From Ascaris suum (taxonomy: Eukaryota; Nematoda; Chromadorea; Rhabditida; Ascarididae): a DNA stretch of 64,000 nucleotides. Below, in pieces: positions 13,401 to 28,000 of the stretch; position 1 is the first letter of the stretch; the number at the start of each line of letters is the position of its first letter. Where the stretch lies: positions 11,259,866 through 11,323,865 of the forward strand of contig CM024170.1 of the NCBI GenBank assembly GCA_013433145.1, read 5' to 3'. Below the pieces are notes generated by a model that made no database searches, had not been told where the DNA came from, and saw only the letters and a list, made by a program, of their open reading frames with translations. The translations under genes were made by a program, and so were the position numbers.

Positions 13401-16400
13401 TAGCATTAGACTATAGCAATAATTAAGTATTAAACTGTGCACTAGAGGTGATCAGACTGCAAATAAACGACGCCTACGAATGCAATCGCTTCGAGTATTT
13501 CCCCGAAAAGCGAACATCATATCTATAAAAATAGAATTAATTCAATGTAGAGCAACATTTTCCAAAATGTTGGCCAAATGTAACGATGATGGATTTGCTT
13601 GAAGTTACTGAGGAAAACAAAAAGAAGTGCTATTGAAATGATGTATATGCTTTTTTAAAAATATATTCAGCACATCATAGCTACATTTATAGAACATGAC
13701 GGTTTAAGAGGGTTCAAAAGCAATGACTTCAGTTCATATGACACAAATTGAGAATAATATGAATGAGGGTGAGAGAATGGATTCTTATTTATTTTATCGC
13801 AATTCAAGATTAATTGGTGACAAAATCGTAAAAAATAATGGATTTTCAAGTAAAGATCGGTTGAAAAACTATCGAAAAAAAAAACGATAATGGAAAAGCA
13901 CTTATGGAGAAACTACGTGTGCTCTTTTCAAAACGTTTAACAAATTTTTGAAATGGCAATAGCAAAAAGGATTTTTGAATGGTTGTATAGCATTTTTTGA
14001 GTGAAAAGTTTTATTGTGTCAGATCTTAGCCATTGATACGATCCCGCTCTGGTTTATCGCTTTTTCGGTTTCGCTATTATGATGTAAATGGTGCATTTAA
14101 TAAATAATAAACGAAAAATAGAAACGCCATAGATGAGATTTTTCTTCAATGCAATGAATTCCTAATCGAAGCATTTAAGTAAAGCTTAGTAAAAGTAAGA
14201 TCATCTGCTAGCTTATAAACGTTAATAAAATCTTCGCTTGAGTGACGCATTGCTATGAGATAATCCATCGAAGGTAGAATGACAAATCGGACGAATCACT
14301 GCAGTCGGTGACTTCCTGACTTCCTTATTTGGCTTATAGATGAGATATACTATCGGTTCATGAAATATTTCATATTTAATCCCCTCTTTCTCTTTTATTT
14401 GTTGAAAGTTTTTGATAATTCAGAATGATTAATTATACATTTTGTGAGAATAATCGTCTATTTTCTCGCTCAAGTAGTCTTGTATGACGACCTACTCTTA
14501 CGACGATAATTACAAGAACTTTTTCCCATGAATGAGTCAGATTTTTTGGAGTGAGGAAATGCATTTTCAAAGGAAGATTTATTAAAGCTTTTGAAACTAT
14601 GTGCAATAATATTCACACATTATTTTTGAGCTTTGCTGAAAAACTTGGCCAATAGTTTTTTTTAAAGTTGTGTTTTAAAAAGAATAAATATTTCTCTTTT
14701 CTATTCGAATTGTTGTACTCGAATAAAAGGTTTTGTTGTGACGCAAAAATATTTTATTATCACCCAATATTGCAATAATTTAGTTCCACTATCACTTAAA
14801 TATCTTTTATAATTTAAATATGGATGAGAGCTAGCTAAAGCGCTAATAAAAGCTGCCAGCTAACTGGTTAGGGTCAGCTTTCAACAGCTTAAGACAAAGA
14901 GCACTATAAATAAAATGCAATGTGCATACGGGATATTTCCTAGGGAGAAACGATTACGGGGATTAGTTGAAGGATTTTCGTTCCGAAAGAGTAATTCGAA
15001 CAGAATTATACAACACAAATAAATCAGTAACGCCTCAGTCACTAGCTTCAAATCAGACGTCGTATCAAAAATGGCTGCACTAGATCAACCGTTGACCATA
15101 GCATTATCAACTTGATCGGAAGTTCACCCGATAGTTATCGCAGTTGTTAATGATGAATTCCATTTTTGCAATTCTGTCTTGAAAAGCTATCGAAAACTCC
15201 TCTGGTGAATCTCTATCATGTCAAATTTTCATCGACGTTCTAGGCTAAATACGACGAGAAAATGAGAGAGTGATTTCTTTCGAAGATAGAAATCAATCTT
15301 TGCATGAATGGCAAAAAAAAAAAAGAAGATGAGGAGAATAAGGTGAAGCCAGCAATTAAGAAGAAATTTTAAATGCGAAATAAATCAAGTGAAAGTAATG
15401 GCAATTTTAAAATATGGAAGTATATACTGTAGACACATGAAGCACCTGATGATGTGGCCTAATGATATTAAACGAGAAAATTTTTATTCAAAAAAAAAAG
15501 AAAAATAAAACATATCGATAAGTTTTGCATATATTTAAGCGATTTGTTACAAATAGCTTTATGAGCGTATCTAAGAAATACATGGAACTTATAGCGATTT
15601 GCATATATCATCGATAGCAATGCGCAGCATATCACTTAAGCAATAATTGGAAAAGAAAAACATAGCAAAAACAAATGGAGAATTGAAAAAACTTAAAAAA
15701 ATAAAGTCGACTTTCGATATAGTTGAGATGTACTCGTTAATGGCATGGGCTCGAATCAAGTGTAATTCAGCACATATTTCTGGATAAAAGATCACTTATT
15801 GATCATATTGCTTAAATATTGCAGTGATGTAATTTTTAATTTTTAATAAAAAATAAAAATAAAAATAAATATGAAAAGAAATGTATACTAGCTGCTCAAG
15901 AAATATTAGACATCACCTAACTAGGCATAGAATGCCGTATTAAATGCGTAAAAAAATATTTATCACCTCGATTAATCTATAACCAAAGATGGAGAAATTT
16001 ATGAACGTGTTGCATTTTTTGAGGCAACAACACACTGTGAATACCTCTAGAATTATAGGAGAAAGTTGCTTCTGCATGCTGAACTCCCCTTGCAGCAAAC
16101 ATGCTGAACTCTGAAGAAAGAAACTGAATGAATATTATTATGAAGAATTGTTCGTATAAAGAACGTAAATTTGCTATTTATAATATCCATAGAATTGGTC
16201 CACACCGTAAAAAAAAACGTTGATTGGAAATATAAGCACATAATGAATATTCACATCCCGTTAGAAAGTGACCATTGAGTGGGCAATGGCCTAATTTAAA
16301 ATTGCTCAGTTCGTCACTGATAGAGGTCTATTCCTTAAAACGAGACCGCCAACGATATTGAGTGGGTGGATAGACACTCAACGAATAAACGAAACAACAC

Positions 16401-19400
16401 TTGGCGGAGCGTCGAACATGAAATTGCCAATGCGAATAGATAGATACACCTCAAATATCGACAAAAACTATCATAGACAATATTTCGACAATATGAATGA
16501 ACGAGGAATATTACCGAAAAAAAAAACCTGTAATAAAACATTAATTCAATGGAACTTTTAGAATTTTGTGAGTGATGAAGAGGAATTTTTTCTTTTTTTT
16601 TTTTGAAAAGTGATAAATTTTTCATTCATAATTCATTGCATATTTCATAGTTGGAATAATAAACTATTTGAGAAAATATTTGCAATCAATATTTTTTAAA
16701 TAATTCAGTTTTCAAATTTCGTTGATTATCAATTAATAGAATAGGAATTTTTTTTTTTCGGCAAATAATAAAAATATTTTAAATATTATTAAATAATGAT
16801 TTCTTTTGCAGTGTAAAAAAAATTTATTAATTGTTTTTTGCTATTCCAATAACTATTGAGGAGTTGAAGTAAGATAAACAACTAAGCGCGACTATAAAAT
16901 ATTCATTCAGACCAGTTCTATATGAGAGATTCTAATTGAAAGCAAGCAACGATATTTTCAAATATTTTCTGCATAAAAACGTCAAACAGTTGTGAACAGC
17001 AATACGCTTCTAGCATAGTTGTAAATAATTTACTTCATATCGTTTAAATAGTATTTCCGATTTTAGTTGTCGGTGCATGCAACTTAAGAATGAGAGTAGC
17101 CTATTCGAGTAGCAGAGAAGGGACGAGACCGCTATTTAGCGTTGCACCTAGTTAAATCATCAATAGGCAAGGCGTACCGCGCAGAACTCGTTTCATGACA
17201 GCTCCACCCAGAATTCCCTCTCAGCTCCACACATAACATCACAAAACAACGCCCACTATCTTCCTTAAACACCTTTTGTGATAAACAAATTTGGATTAAA
17301 TGCATATGTTCTAATACTTCAGGCAATACTAATAATAATAATAACATTTGTTTCGATTATAAGCCTCAAGTTACGAAAAAAGATGAACCTCGATTCTCAA
17401 TAGAAAAGATCGTCTTCATCGATGCTTTCTAAAATAGAGTCTTAAAAATGCGATACACCTGAATATTATCTTTCGAAAATGCGACATATTTCCAGAACAA
17501 TTCTTTATGAATATTTCACGCAGTTTCTTTTTTCCAAACTATTATGAATTTCAATTGAAAAAAAAAGCGAAAAGAAGTGCAGTCCCCCCTCCCCTTCGTC
17601 CTGCCCAAAAGATGCAAAAGCCATTTTAAAAGTTTGCAGATGACAAACAAGCGGGAATTTTTGAGTGTTGTTGATATGCACGAATTTCAATACTTGTAAA
17701 GGAAAATAATATACGTGCCTTACTGGTAATTATGGAAGTGGTTCCAGAGAGCGAAATACTTTCAAATCATAGAATATATTAAAATAATTAGCTACCAATA
17801 AAAGTCTGTATATTCACAACAATAGTTCAAATCGTAACAACATTGCTACCAATTTGCATCAGAAATAAGACTAATAAACCTAAGAGTTTTTTTTTGCGAA
17901 TTATATACGGCCGTCAAAAGTGAATCAAAACAATTAGAGAATTCTTTTTTAATTTTCCAATTCCATACGGTCGAAGACAAATTTTCTGATTTTTAAACAT
18001 TTTCTTCCGGCTCATGGACTATCAATCTAGGTAAAGGAACTCATTCCTGCACCTTTTTCAATATGCTTGAGAAAGTATCAATTGGAAATGTGCATTGTTA
18101 AATAGGAATCTTATGTGTACTATAGTTTATCGTTATGGTATCGTCTACGCGAAGGAAATCGATGATCACTATCAACACTTCTGTTTTATAACTAGCGAAT
18201 TTGTTTGGAATATTTGCCTTTCCTCGACAGAAGTCGTTTTCCATGATGAGAAAGTTCACACCTAGAGCATAGTGAAAAATTGAAATTCTTTTCAAATGTA
18301 GAGCTTCTCTCCGGTTAATGCTTAATTGTTTCATGTAGGAGGATAAAGCACTTCACAACATGTCGCCTAGAAGTCCTTTGCTCAGATCAAAGTGGTAAGT
18401 ATTGATTTAGGATGGTCGCATATCGGACAGAAGACATAAATTAGTGAGAAAGAGGGCGCATAAGAGGTAGCAATTCTTAAGAACGAAGAAAAAAATACTT
18501 CATAAAGGAGGTTCCATGATGATCGCATTGTGGCAGTCCCCATATTTATGACAGGTTATAATATGTAATCCATTATGCATTATGAATCAACTGAAAAAAG
18601 GCATTGCAAGAAAACTTCAATGTTTTCAGAACCTTTGCCACATAGAACAGATGTGAAGAAAAGGCAGCTTTTTTTGTTGAAATCTGTATAAAGTGCTCTA
18701 CCAGTTGTGCAAAGCAGATCTCCTAGCCGTACTGCCTGTCGAATACATGGGTTTTCCATCTGTATCATACCACTTTCCACTTTTACAAGAAAATACTCTC
18801 GAAAAAGTTTGTATATGCAAGTAAAACAAAATGGGACGCAAGAACGGAAAAAAAGAAATTATTTTTTCTTTAAGGTCGATATTCGGTGTTTTCCACAGCA
18901 CAAATATAAGTTGTGTGCTTTTCTTTGACGATATTGGCATATAGATGGATACGCGTCGATGAACATCAACCAACATGCGTACGACAATCGTTACCAATCC
19001 TAAATGCTATTTGCGTGAACACGATTCACCACAAACTGACGACACCTCACCCGCATTCTCTATTCTAAATCAACTTGTCTATCTTTTCGGCAAAGCGGAT
19101 CACATGACGTGCTCACTTACTATCCCTCAACGACTTAAAAACTAGAGTGGTTGGAGAGAGGAATTTGTGGTCGGAGAGAGGATTGCATCGACGAGCAATT
19201 TATTGCTGCTGAGAGTCGGACGAAAAATTCGATGAGAAGAAGTCGAGCGATTACCTCCTAAGGATTGGGAAACCTTTCCTCATGATATTAAAACTACAAT
19301 TTTATAAAAACATCTGAAGATTAGGCACGTAACTAATCTGACCCCTCTGCATCTAAGCTTATTTTCGATTTCATTGTCCTCTTGAGTCTCAATGACGTCC

Positions 19401-22021
19401 GCTTCTAAAACACTCCGAAATTTCACACCAGCAGACCATAATACTCCCTTCCTTCCTTCACTAATACTGGAAAAACTTCACGCAATCGCCCTTCAAAAAT
19501 CCAAATACTATACTCATTAACCTCCGATCTTTCTCCGTTTTCATCCATTCTGGCAAAAACAGCAGCCCGGGTTAAATCCGACTCCATTACGGTTGCTATC
19601 AGAAGCAGACTGGGCTGAAGCCGTGACCATATGACGATTGATCCCTCTTCTCGTTACGCATGAGCAAAGAATGCTCGGTCGACCAAAACCGGGACTGGAT
19701 ATAACCCATTCCTATGAGATTGTATGCTGAACCCAGTTCCAGCGGCGAACCGAATTTCCACAGGTTCTAACCTAGACATCCAGAAACAAATACGACCTTT
19801 ATCAGACTTAGAGACTGCCCTATGATCATCTCAATTCTCTCTAGTCAAATTTTGTATCACGTGAATGTTCAACAACATTAGCAGAATAGCTTCGATGTTA
19901 TCATTTTGCGAATCAAAAAAATATATCAGAGAATGTTTAGTGAAGCAGCAAAACTCATTTTTATTGCCCACCGTGATACCATATTATCTTACAGTGATTA
20001 CTCTCCATTCCAGATAACACGCATCAAATATTTTATCAAAAGTGAAGTAGATGAAGGTAGTTAAGAATAAGACGACCCAGCAGCAGCGTTTCTGCATTCG
20101 ATGATAAACAAAAAACGGGATTCGTGCAACTATCGGCTGCAATCTAAGGATCTTACTTCTGCTCTCATATATTCACCGAAAGTTTTTGTGAGATTCTCGA
20201 ATATGCTGAATTCAGCGTTTGCTTTATTCTTGGTTGCAAATGCTCCGAAAATTCCTAATCCTATCTCCCTGAGGCGAGTGGTTATCATAAATACCAAATG
20301 AAGCATGGCACCGCATTAAATCTGCGTTAACCCCCGTTGAGCGTTGAAGATATGAACGATGGGAATCTCGACTTTCAGCTGGATACAGTTACATCTAAGC
20401 ATGAAACTAATATATCACTGGAAAAATACCCCAATATTTGAGTGCAAGTTAGGTGAATAGTGAATAACTAATCGAATTTGTGAGAACACTCGATTTAAGT
20501 ACTCTATTGTTTGTGCGCACAACGATGCACCATGTTTGAGCAATAATTTTTACAGCACATTAGATAGGTCAGACGGAAATTATTTTCGAAGACACGTTGA
20601 ATTTTTTTCATCGCTATCACAAATAAGAACTTCATAGCCGACGATAATGTGTTTCAGCAATCGTTCAGAATACAAAAATGGGAAAGAGAACGTAAATGCA
20701 TTCAACGAGATAAATATACAACTTGATTTTCATCATTAGACGAATGATCCATGATACACTTCTGGATTCAAAAAAGATGAGGAAGAAGTGGGCTGGCGTA
20801 GTAATCCAAGTTAAAAGAGACTCGAAGGAGGAGCACGTAATATCAACCAAAAGCGATTAAAAAAAGCGTAGTGAATAAACAATAAAACCTTCGGCTTAAA
20901 TACTTCCCGGTTGGATAGAAAATGGATTAATTGATGTAATTATGTGGTTAGTATAATGAGCAGAGATTTAGAATTATCTTACATTTAAGATCAAGAACAA
21001 TGACGCATTACCAAACAAAGTTCTGAATAAAATCCGCCATAGACTAAGCATAAATCAAAGGATGGCTAATGGAGTGCAAACAACCATCAATCAGTTCACA
21101 AGCTGTACAGACACCCTCATTCACTCATACAAATGCATCAAAACAAATACATACACGCACACACACATGTACGCAAATACACATACAGGAGTGATGTTTT
21201 TTGCTGTCTATGTCTCCCTTATATAAGAAAAATTGTTGCTCTACCATAGTTATACAAATGACCCTCGCTTGTTTAGTGTTTGATTTTTAGCCAAGATGAA
21301 TGCTTACGATTACAGTAATAATTTCTATGTTCCTCATCATATGCACTCATTGTGATTGATAAAACAGATAGATGGCACAAATGTTAGGTCAATGTGTCTG
21401 TAATTGGCAAATCCGTGATGAACCCAAAAGGTTCAATTTATCGACTTTCATGTCTTGTGTCTGGTTGGCCGCTACGTTGTGCTGTCGTCCTTCTTGACAG
21501 CTATAGCATAAAGGTTTGAAACTCTATTTAATGCAATCTCTTCCCCCTTAGGAACGATCGCACATTTTTTTAATCACCAATGACGTAAAACGCCCGACTT
21601 TGGAATATTGTAGCTTTCTATAAGACTATCAAGCAGTAAAATTTTCCATACTACGATTTAAAAATTCCGCCACTCTTAGTTTTTCCTCTTAATAAAGAAC
21701 AAAAAAAAAATTAAAATTTCATATAAACGGTTGAAATTTTTGAAAAATTTTGGCACTAACGAGAACTTCTAACAAAATTTTATTCACTCTGATGTCCTTA
21801 GCTCTCCCCCCTCTCCCAGCTTTCCCCTTCAGACCGATCTATAAATTATCGGTTTACTTCATCTTTTCTATCTTCCAGCGCTCATTGTTCCACTTAATAA
21901 AATCAAACATTTAAAATTCTATTGCTGACGACGTTGTGATTAATTGTGAAATATTCTTCCGATTTAATCACAATATTCAAATCAAAAAATTTATAAACAT
22001 CAACACATCAAAATTTTGCGT
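7447..22021. other. 14.6 kb gene-poor interval between the adhesion receptor and the Piezo 3' end
   Basis: No open frame here shows a protein family I recognise, a run of flanked exons or phase-consistent splice sites. It should contain the adhesion-receptor promoter (left end) and the Piezo 3' UTR (right end). It includes GC-richer patches at about 12900-13270 and 19000-19850 that may be decayed repeats, a CA-rich tract near 21130-21190, and many short poly-A/T runs. A TTTTATT at about 21777-21783 reads AATAAAA on the minus strand, a possible Piezo polyadenylation signal about 240 nt after its stop. Confidence 0.6.
21130..21190. repeat. CA-rich imperfect microsatellite
   Basis: An interrupted series of ACA, CAC and ATAC units around a short pure CA run, in the gene-poor interval downstream of the Piezo stop codon. 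Confidence 0.7.
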
Positions 22022-25000
22022 TCATCTTCGCAAGTTTGTCATATTGTAAACAGTATATTGAATTAACGCTTCGGAAGAACGGAGTATATAGATCAATTTT
22101 CCGAATAAATCGTGTTCCAAATCGTAAAGTCTTGCTCCGCGCGCTGCAACATTCTCATACTTAGATCATTACATAAATATTACATCACCTCTCTATGTAT
22201 TCACAAAATATCACGGAAATCACAATCACTTAACTATGTCGGCATTATCTCTACAAATGTCACCATACCTAAAAAAAACGGAAATGGACTGAAATGCAAA
22301 GAGGAAATCACTCTTGGCATACCACAAAATATATCGTCACAAAGTTGTATAAGTCGACCGGGGTCTCCGATTTCGTTGAACGGAAGTGCGAACGGTTTCG
22401 TCATAAGAACATCCCTCATTTTTGCACTCAATAAGAACACCATAACGATGAGTACAACGAATGATCTGAAATTATTTTGCGATATCACAGCATCGAGCAT
22501 TATGAGAAAATATTTATAAAATATTCTTGCCACTTCCTGTAGTGTCCCTAAAACGTAATATGGCAGTTCCAAATATGATAAATATCCTTAAAAGCTTTAA
22601 AAAGGAAACCATAAAATGTCTTAGTAGTCTCTTTTTAAGTCCACATCTTCTTTGCCTCTTCCCCACCACGTTAACAAAATAACTCATAAAGTTTTTCTCA
22701 GTGAGGAAATAAAAATGTTTTAAATTGGCTATGAATGGTACTTGAGGTATTCTAGAACGAAAGAGAAATGCAGAGAGAGAGGCGAAGGAAGAAACAACAC
22801 TCCTAAAGAAAAACTTCGTTGTTCGAAAAAAGACGATATAATACAGCACATTTCGAATACTCTCTGATGTTTATTGCGTTAATTCGTAGAAAGTTTGAAA
22901 TAAACCTATAAAATTCTCTTTTCTTGTGAAACTTTATACAATGATATTAATTATTTGTATGATTTCAATTTCATTTCATTTCACTTATATTGCAAATACG
23001 ATTTCTATAGCAATCGCCGTACTCATTTGATGCAATGCTAACGATTAGAGATGTTTTATATGAATATTTTGATATTACTACGCCATTGTCAATCAATAGA
23101 ACTAACAATAGAAATTCTTCCCAAAAAAAAGTTAAGAACTTACGAGACTGAACTTCTGAGAACTTTCTTCGTAAGAGCGCTAGGTACTTTAGCAACAAAA
23201 AACACGAAACGTGGCCGTAGATTTATTTCACGTGGTTTCCCTGATGATTCTAATTCCGTACGAGTGATCGACATCGTATGCGCAATAAATTGACCCGGTA
23301 TTGATGAGATACAATCACTAGCCACAACCAAACTGAAATTCTCCCAATATTGCTATTCTCAAATAAATGAAGCGAACGTCGTTTAATGCTGACCATTTAC
23401 AAGTTTCATTATCATCCAAATGATTTCAGAAAAAATCAAGTGAGCGCAGATATTTAAATTTCAATAAAAAAAAGTACACCACAACACTTAAGTCATAAAG
23501 TTTCACACCACAATTATGTGACTTTATGCCTAAGGTGGCAAGGCACCAAGAGCTCGAATAAAATATCGTCTAGTTGGTTGCGTGCACGTCCATACTTTCT
23601 TAGTTGTTGTACGTTGTCTGATGTACAGTGCTAGTTGGTGAGTGATTTGTTACGTTGGTTTTTCTGATTGCAAAAGGATGCAAAAAATCTGCCATATGAA
23701 GCCAGAATATTGGATTCATTAAGCATTAACTATTAACAGCTGTTACACCACTCATTATTAGAAATTTAATGAAGCCACTATAGTTTAAAACCTAGGCTTA
23801 TTTTAATGAATTAATCAGTAATGAGGTTAACAAAGAAAAATATTTCATGGATTCATATTACCTTGTTTCGTAGATAAAATGCAATCTCTCGTAACTGTGC
23901 CTTCGTTGAAAAAGAGGAAATGGGACACGAATATTACCTTCTGTTGGCACCATTAATAATGGTGGCATAATCTCCGTGATATTGATTGTAAGTGATGCGT
24001 TGCAATCTTTCGAATCGAGCACCTTAATTAATCTTAACTTTAGATATAACACCTATCTTAGAGTGTTGCTGAAAGAGATAATTTCATCCTATCTATATGC
24101 ATTAATCCTGGATCACGTCCATAGAGGAGTGCTTAGAACTAAGCTCCTACATGCCTAAATACAAAGTAATAAAATTCAAAACGTTGCAGCTTAAATGAAT
24201 ATAATGGGTAATTATATCTTTATAATGGGTAATTATTATAGATCAGAATGTACAAAATAATATTTTATAAACCACTACAGCATAGGATGCGTTCATATGA
24301 AATGGTTTTTGAGATTGCGTAGAGTATATCCAATTCGATGATAGCTTATATGTAGTATACAAGCAAAAGGTAACGAGAGTGAATGATTCATTGAAATTTT
24401 GCACAGATATATTTACCAAACAAAAAAAAAATTCTTTTCAGTCTCATCATGTCTATACCATGGTAGTTTCATTTTTCCTGTAGTTGATCTTTGAATTTAT
24501 AACTGCCTATCGAGTGAACTTCATTATAGGTCCATATTGATATGTCCATATTTTTACAGTATAAAAAACAAACCTCAGCAAATTTTTGACGCATTTTCCA
24601 ACTCATTTGCATATCCCATTCACCGGTATGCTCAATCGTCTGTATATCCGATTTTTGCAGAAAAGATTCTATAAAATATCTTCTTAGAAAATTAAATTCG
24701 AATGATTCGATGAAAAAAAAAATTTTTTTTTAGAAATCAAGAGGTGTTAAGGCAACACCTTTTAGCAAAACTTACCGAGTTGCTCTCGCACATGCATTCG
24801 TTTCAGCGCTAAACGTGACTTTAGCTTTATTTCACGTCTTTCATCTCTGAGAAGTCTCTTCAGCTCATTTTCCCAATGAGGATGCACATACCATAAGGCA
24901 CTTTCTTTGGGTAAACGAACCTAAAAAATTATTTATTACGACACTTTCTTAGAAGTATTATTCGATAACTTCATGAGATTTTCTTCAAATCTCTTGTAAT

Positions 25001-28000
25001 GTTATTATATTTAACTGAATGGATAATTGTGCTTCGCTAAAAAATTATAGAAAACAAACGTCCTCCTCAGAAATCAATGGAATCGGACAACATTTTAGAA
25101 CACCATTAGGGGACTATATTTATAGTTAGTGCACATGTCGAAAATAAAATGGCAAAAAATTTCTCTGCTATCGAATTAGATGATATAATTGGATTGTCGT
25201 TGATTCGTATGGAAATATGAATTAATAGTATAGAGGAACGAAGAAAAATCTACTGTTAAAGTTATATGAATAATATTTCTTATTAAATGCTTCTTATTAT
25301 AGTATCGCGCTCAAATTTCAACAAACTGCCTCAGTCCTAAATGACAAAAATGCTTATTTATGATAATATTATCTAGAAATTCAAATTACTCTAATCTTGT
25401 GAATTGATTAATGATAATATTACCTAGAAGTTCAAATTACTCTAATCTTGTTCTATACAAAGTACTTATGTGTCTATAGAAATTATATGACTAGCACATA
25501 AGCAATAAAAGAGCACAAGAGTTTAAGAAGTGACAAGTGAAGACGTACATCGAGCATCGAACGTTCACCGCAACCTTCGAGTAACGCCATAGAACGAAGA
25601 TCATCACTAAAGAAATTTTTCAACCTTTCGAAATCGCTCGCATTTATAGTGAGCAACTCTTGCAAGTGCGCTTGATAGATAATCTGCAAGTGGATAACCA
25701 TTAGATTGATTTCAATACACGTATAACATCAAAATTCTGCAACCTTCCAAGCTGAGTATTAGAATAAATTACATTCAAACGCTGTCGGAGTTGGGCAAGG
25801 GGCAAGGAAGTGGAACGACCTTATTCTGAAGCCCTTATAGTTCTATGACCTTTCCGACAATTTCTTTCATTCTTTTTGAGCATTGTTGTTGCGAATGATA
25901 GCATACTTTGGTCATTATTTTCATCGAACTGCAACCATACAATATTGTCAGCTATCGCTAGCTGACTGATAAATAATTAACAAAATTTCTGCTCCTTTTT
26001 GTTCTCCTAATCGAGCTACATACGGTCAGCACTTATACGAAGATGACAACTAGGCATTTCGATTTGAAAGTAAATAACATGTCAATCTATATGCTGCTTT
26101 ACGCTTCATCTACATTTCCATAAAAATCTGAAGCGAGAATACGCACTGGATGATCGGCTAATCTCAACGTAAAGTCCATCTCCTGTGGTAAATAGATAGC
26201 AACAAATGCCTGAAAAAAAAACCAAATAAAATCTCTTGATATGCGATATACATTAATTCTCTCATTTTAAAGCAAAAATAATCACATTAGAAAGCAGTGG
26301 ATTTGAGATTTTAAAATTCAAATTGCTCGCAACACCTAATATGCAATCCATTTGAGTGGTTAATGCAAAAAAAAAAAAAAAATGAAATCCATACATTCAA
26401 AAAATATTTCAATATTTTAGTGCTGTTTTATGAATTATATTTTGGAACACATTGAAAACAATTCCTCTTTTAGGCAATTATGACACAATAAAAATCTTCA
26501 ACGATTATACTCAAGATTGTCTTGAAATGTTACTAAAAGATTACTCCGAATTCTTTTCGATTCTTTCATTTAGCAATAAAATTTCAAATGAAATTATTCG
26601 ATACTGAGTTGAAAAGTTTGAAAAATTAATTATTTTTTATAAACCATTTTTTAACAACTAAATAAGCAATATAAGAACGAATATTTTATTGTGATATAAA
26701 GATATTTGATGAAACATACATTTTCTGAGATAAACATTAGAAGACAAACGAGTATAAAGAGAAAGCCGAGAATAATGCCACCACCGAGCACTACTTTAAC
26801 AAAAGCGGTTGTCTTCTCACCTCTCTTTTTCGCATAGAACTGAAATTGCGCTTAAAATGATATCAACGTGTCGACATTAATGAACAAATTGTAATCGCAA
26901 TGAACGATAATGGTTGTTCTTCAAAATCTACAAAGAGTTTTCAAGGCGAAAGAGGTATCAACCTGTGCTGAGCATCTGATCAGCCTATCTGGTCATGACT
27001 CAACACTTTAATGAGAATGAATTTTAAAAAAAAACATCACCGGAAATGATGACCTCATTCAGCATAGCAATTTTATGTTGCTTCAACGCAGTAAATAAAT
27101 ATTCCGAAGTCAATGCGCGTGCAATGTAGTGAGGGCACTGATAGGGAGGAGAGGCTTGGGAAGGAGTGGGACGTACGGGTGGGAATATGAATGAGATTTT
27201 CTCTGAGAACAACTTATGGTCAATGCGTTTAGATGTCAAACTTAGAACTTTTTGTTACCCAGGGAAGCATGGGGAAATTTTATGGGAAAATTTAACCGAC
27301 CGCACTAGCTCAAACTCACAGTAGTGGCGAATGGTACATAGATTACACCTACGGCGGCTGATAGAATTAATCGAACTTGATGTTACATTTTAAAATAAAA
27401 TCACAACTTTGCACAATAATCAATAATAACCAAAGATTTTTACCAGTTCATATTTCCGTAGTCCATTTATAAAATAAAGATAAAAATCGATAGTTTCGAG
27501 AGTGTAGAAATTGAAGAGTGCCAGAGAAGTGTCCGTAAATGTCCAGTCGATAACGACGCATACTTCAAAGAGCGGAACGGCGAAGAAACTCCTCAAATGT
27601 CAATATATTCGGATTGTAAACGAATTAAATGCTTTAAAAACATTTATTAGCTAATAAAACACTATTGCTAGCGATCTTGTTAGCCGTTTTCAATCTCACT
27701 TCCTCGTGTAGCCCGGAAAACATCCTCACCTTTACTTCGACGACCTTTCAAAATCTACCTAATATTTAACCAAAGCTAATTAACATTATTATATTTCTAT
27801 ATATGAGAAAATGATCGACAAATATCATGAAATGCAAACGATTTAAATGTAAAGGCATTCGATTAAGGCTGGGGCTATTTCATGCACTTGGGAGTCCTGG
27901 TTAGCAAAAACAACTAGCCCACATCTACAGTCTACACTTCAAGTGGTTATCATGAAATTGCCCTTCAAAAAAGTCGAGGAAGACGGAGGCAACTATAAGC

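Noticed and set aside
18580..18997. Minus-strand frames including a segment SCKSGKWYDTDGKPMYSTG
   Set aside because: A possible exon end, but no partner exons, and two frames compete over the same bases.
22112..22519. 135-codon plus-strand open frame
   Set aside because: It is the complement of Piezo exons 22465-22323 and 22143-22022, whose frames and phases are firmly supported on the minus strand.
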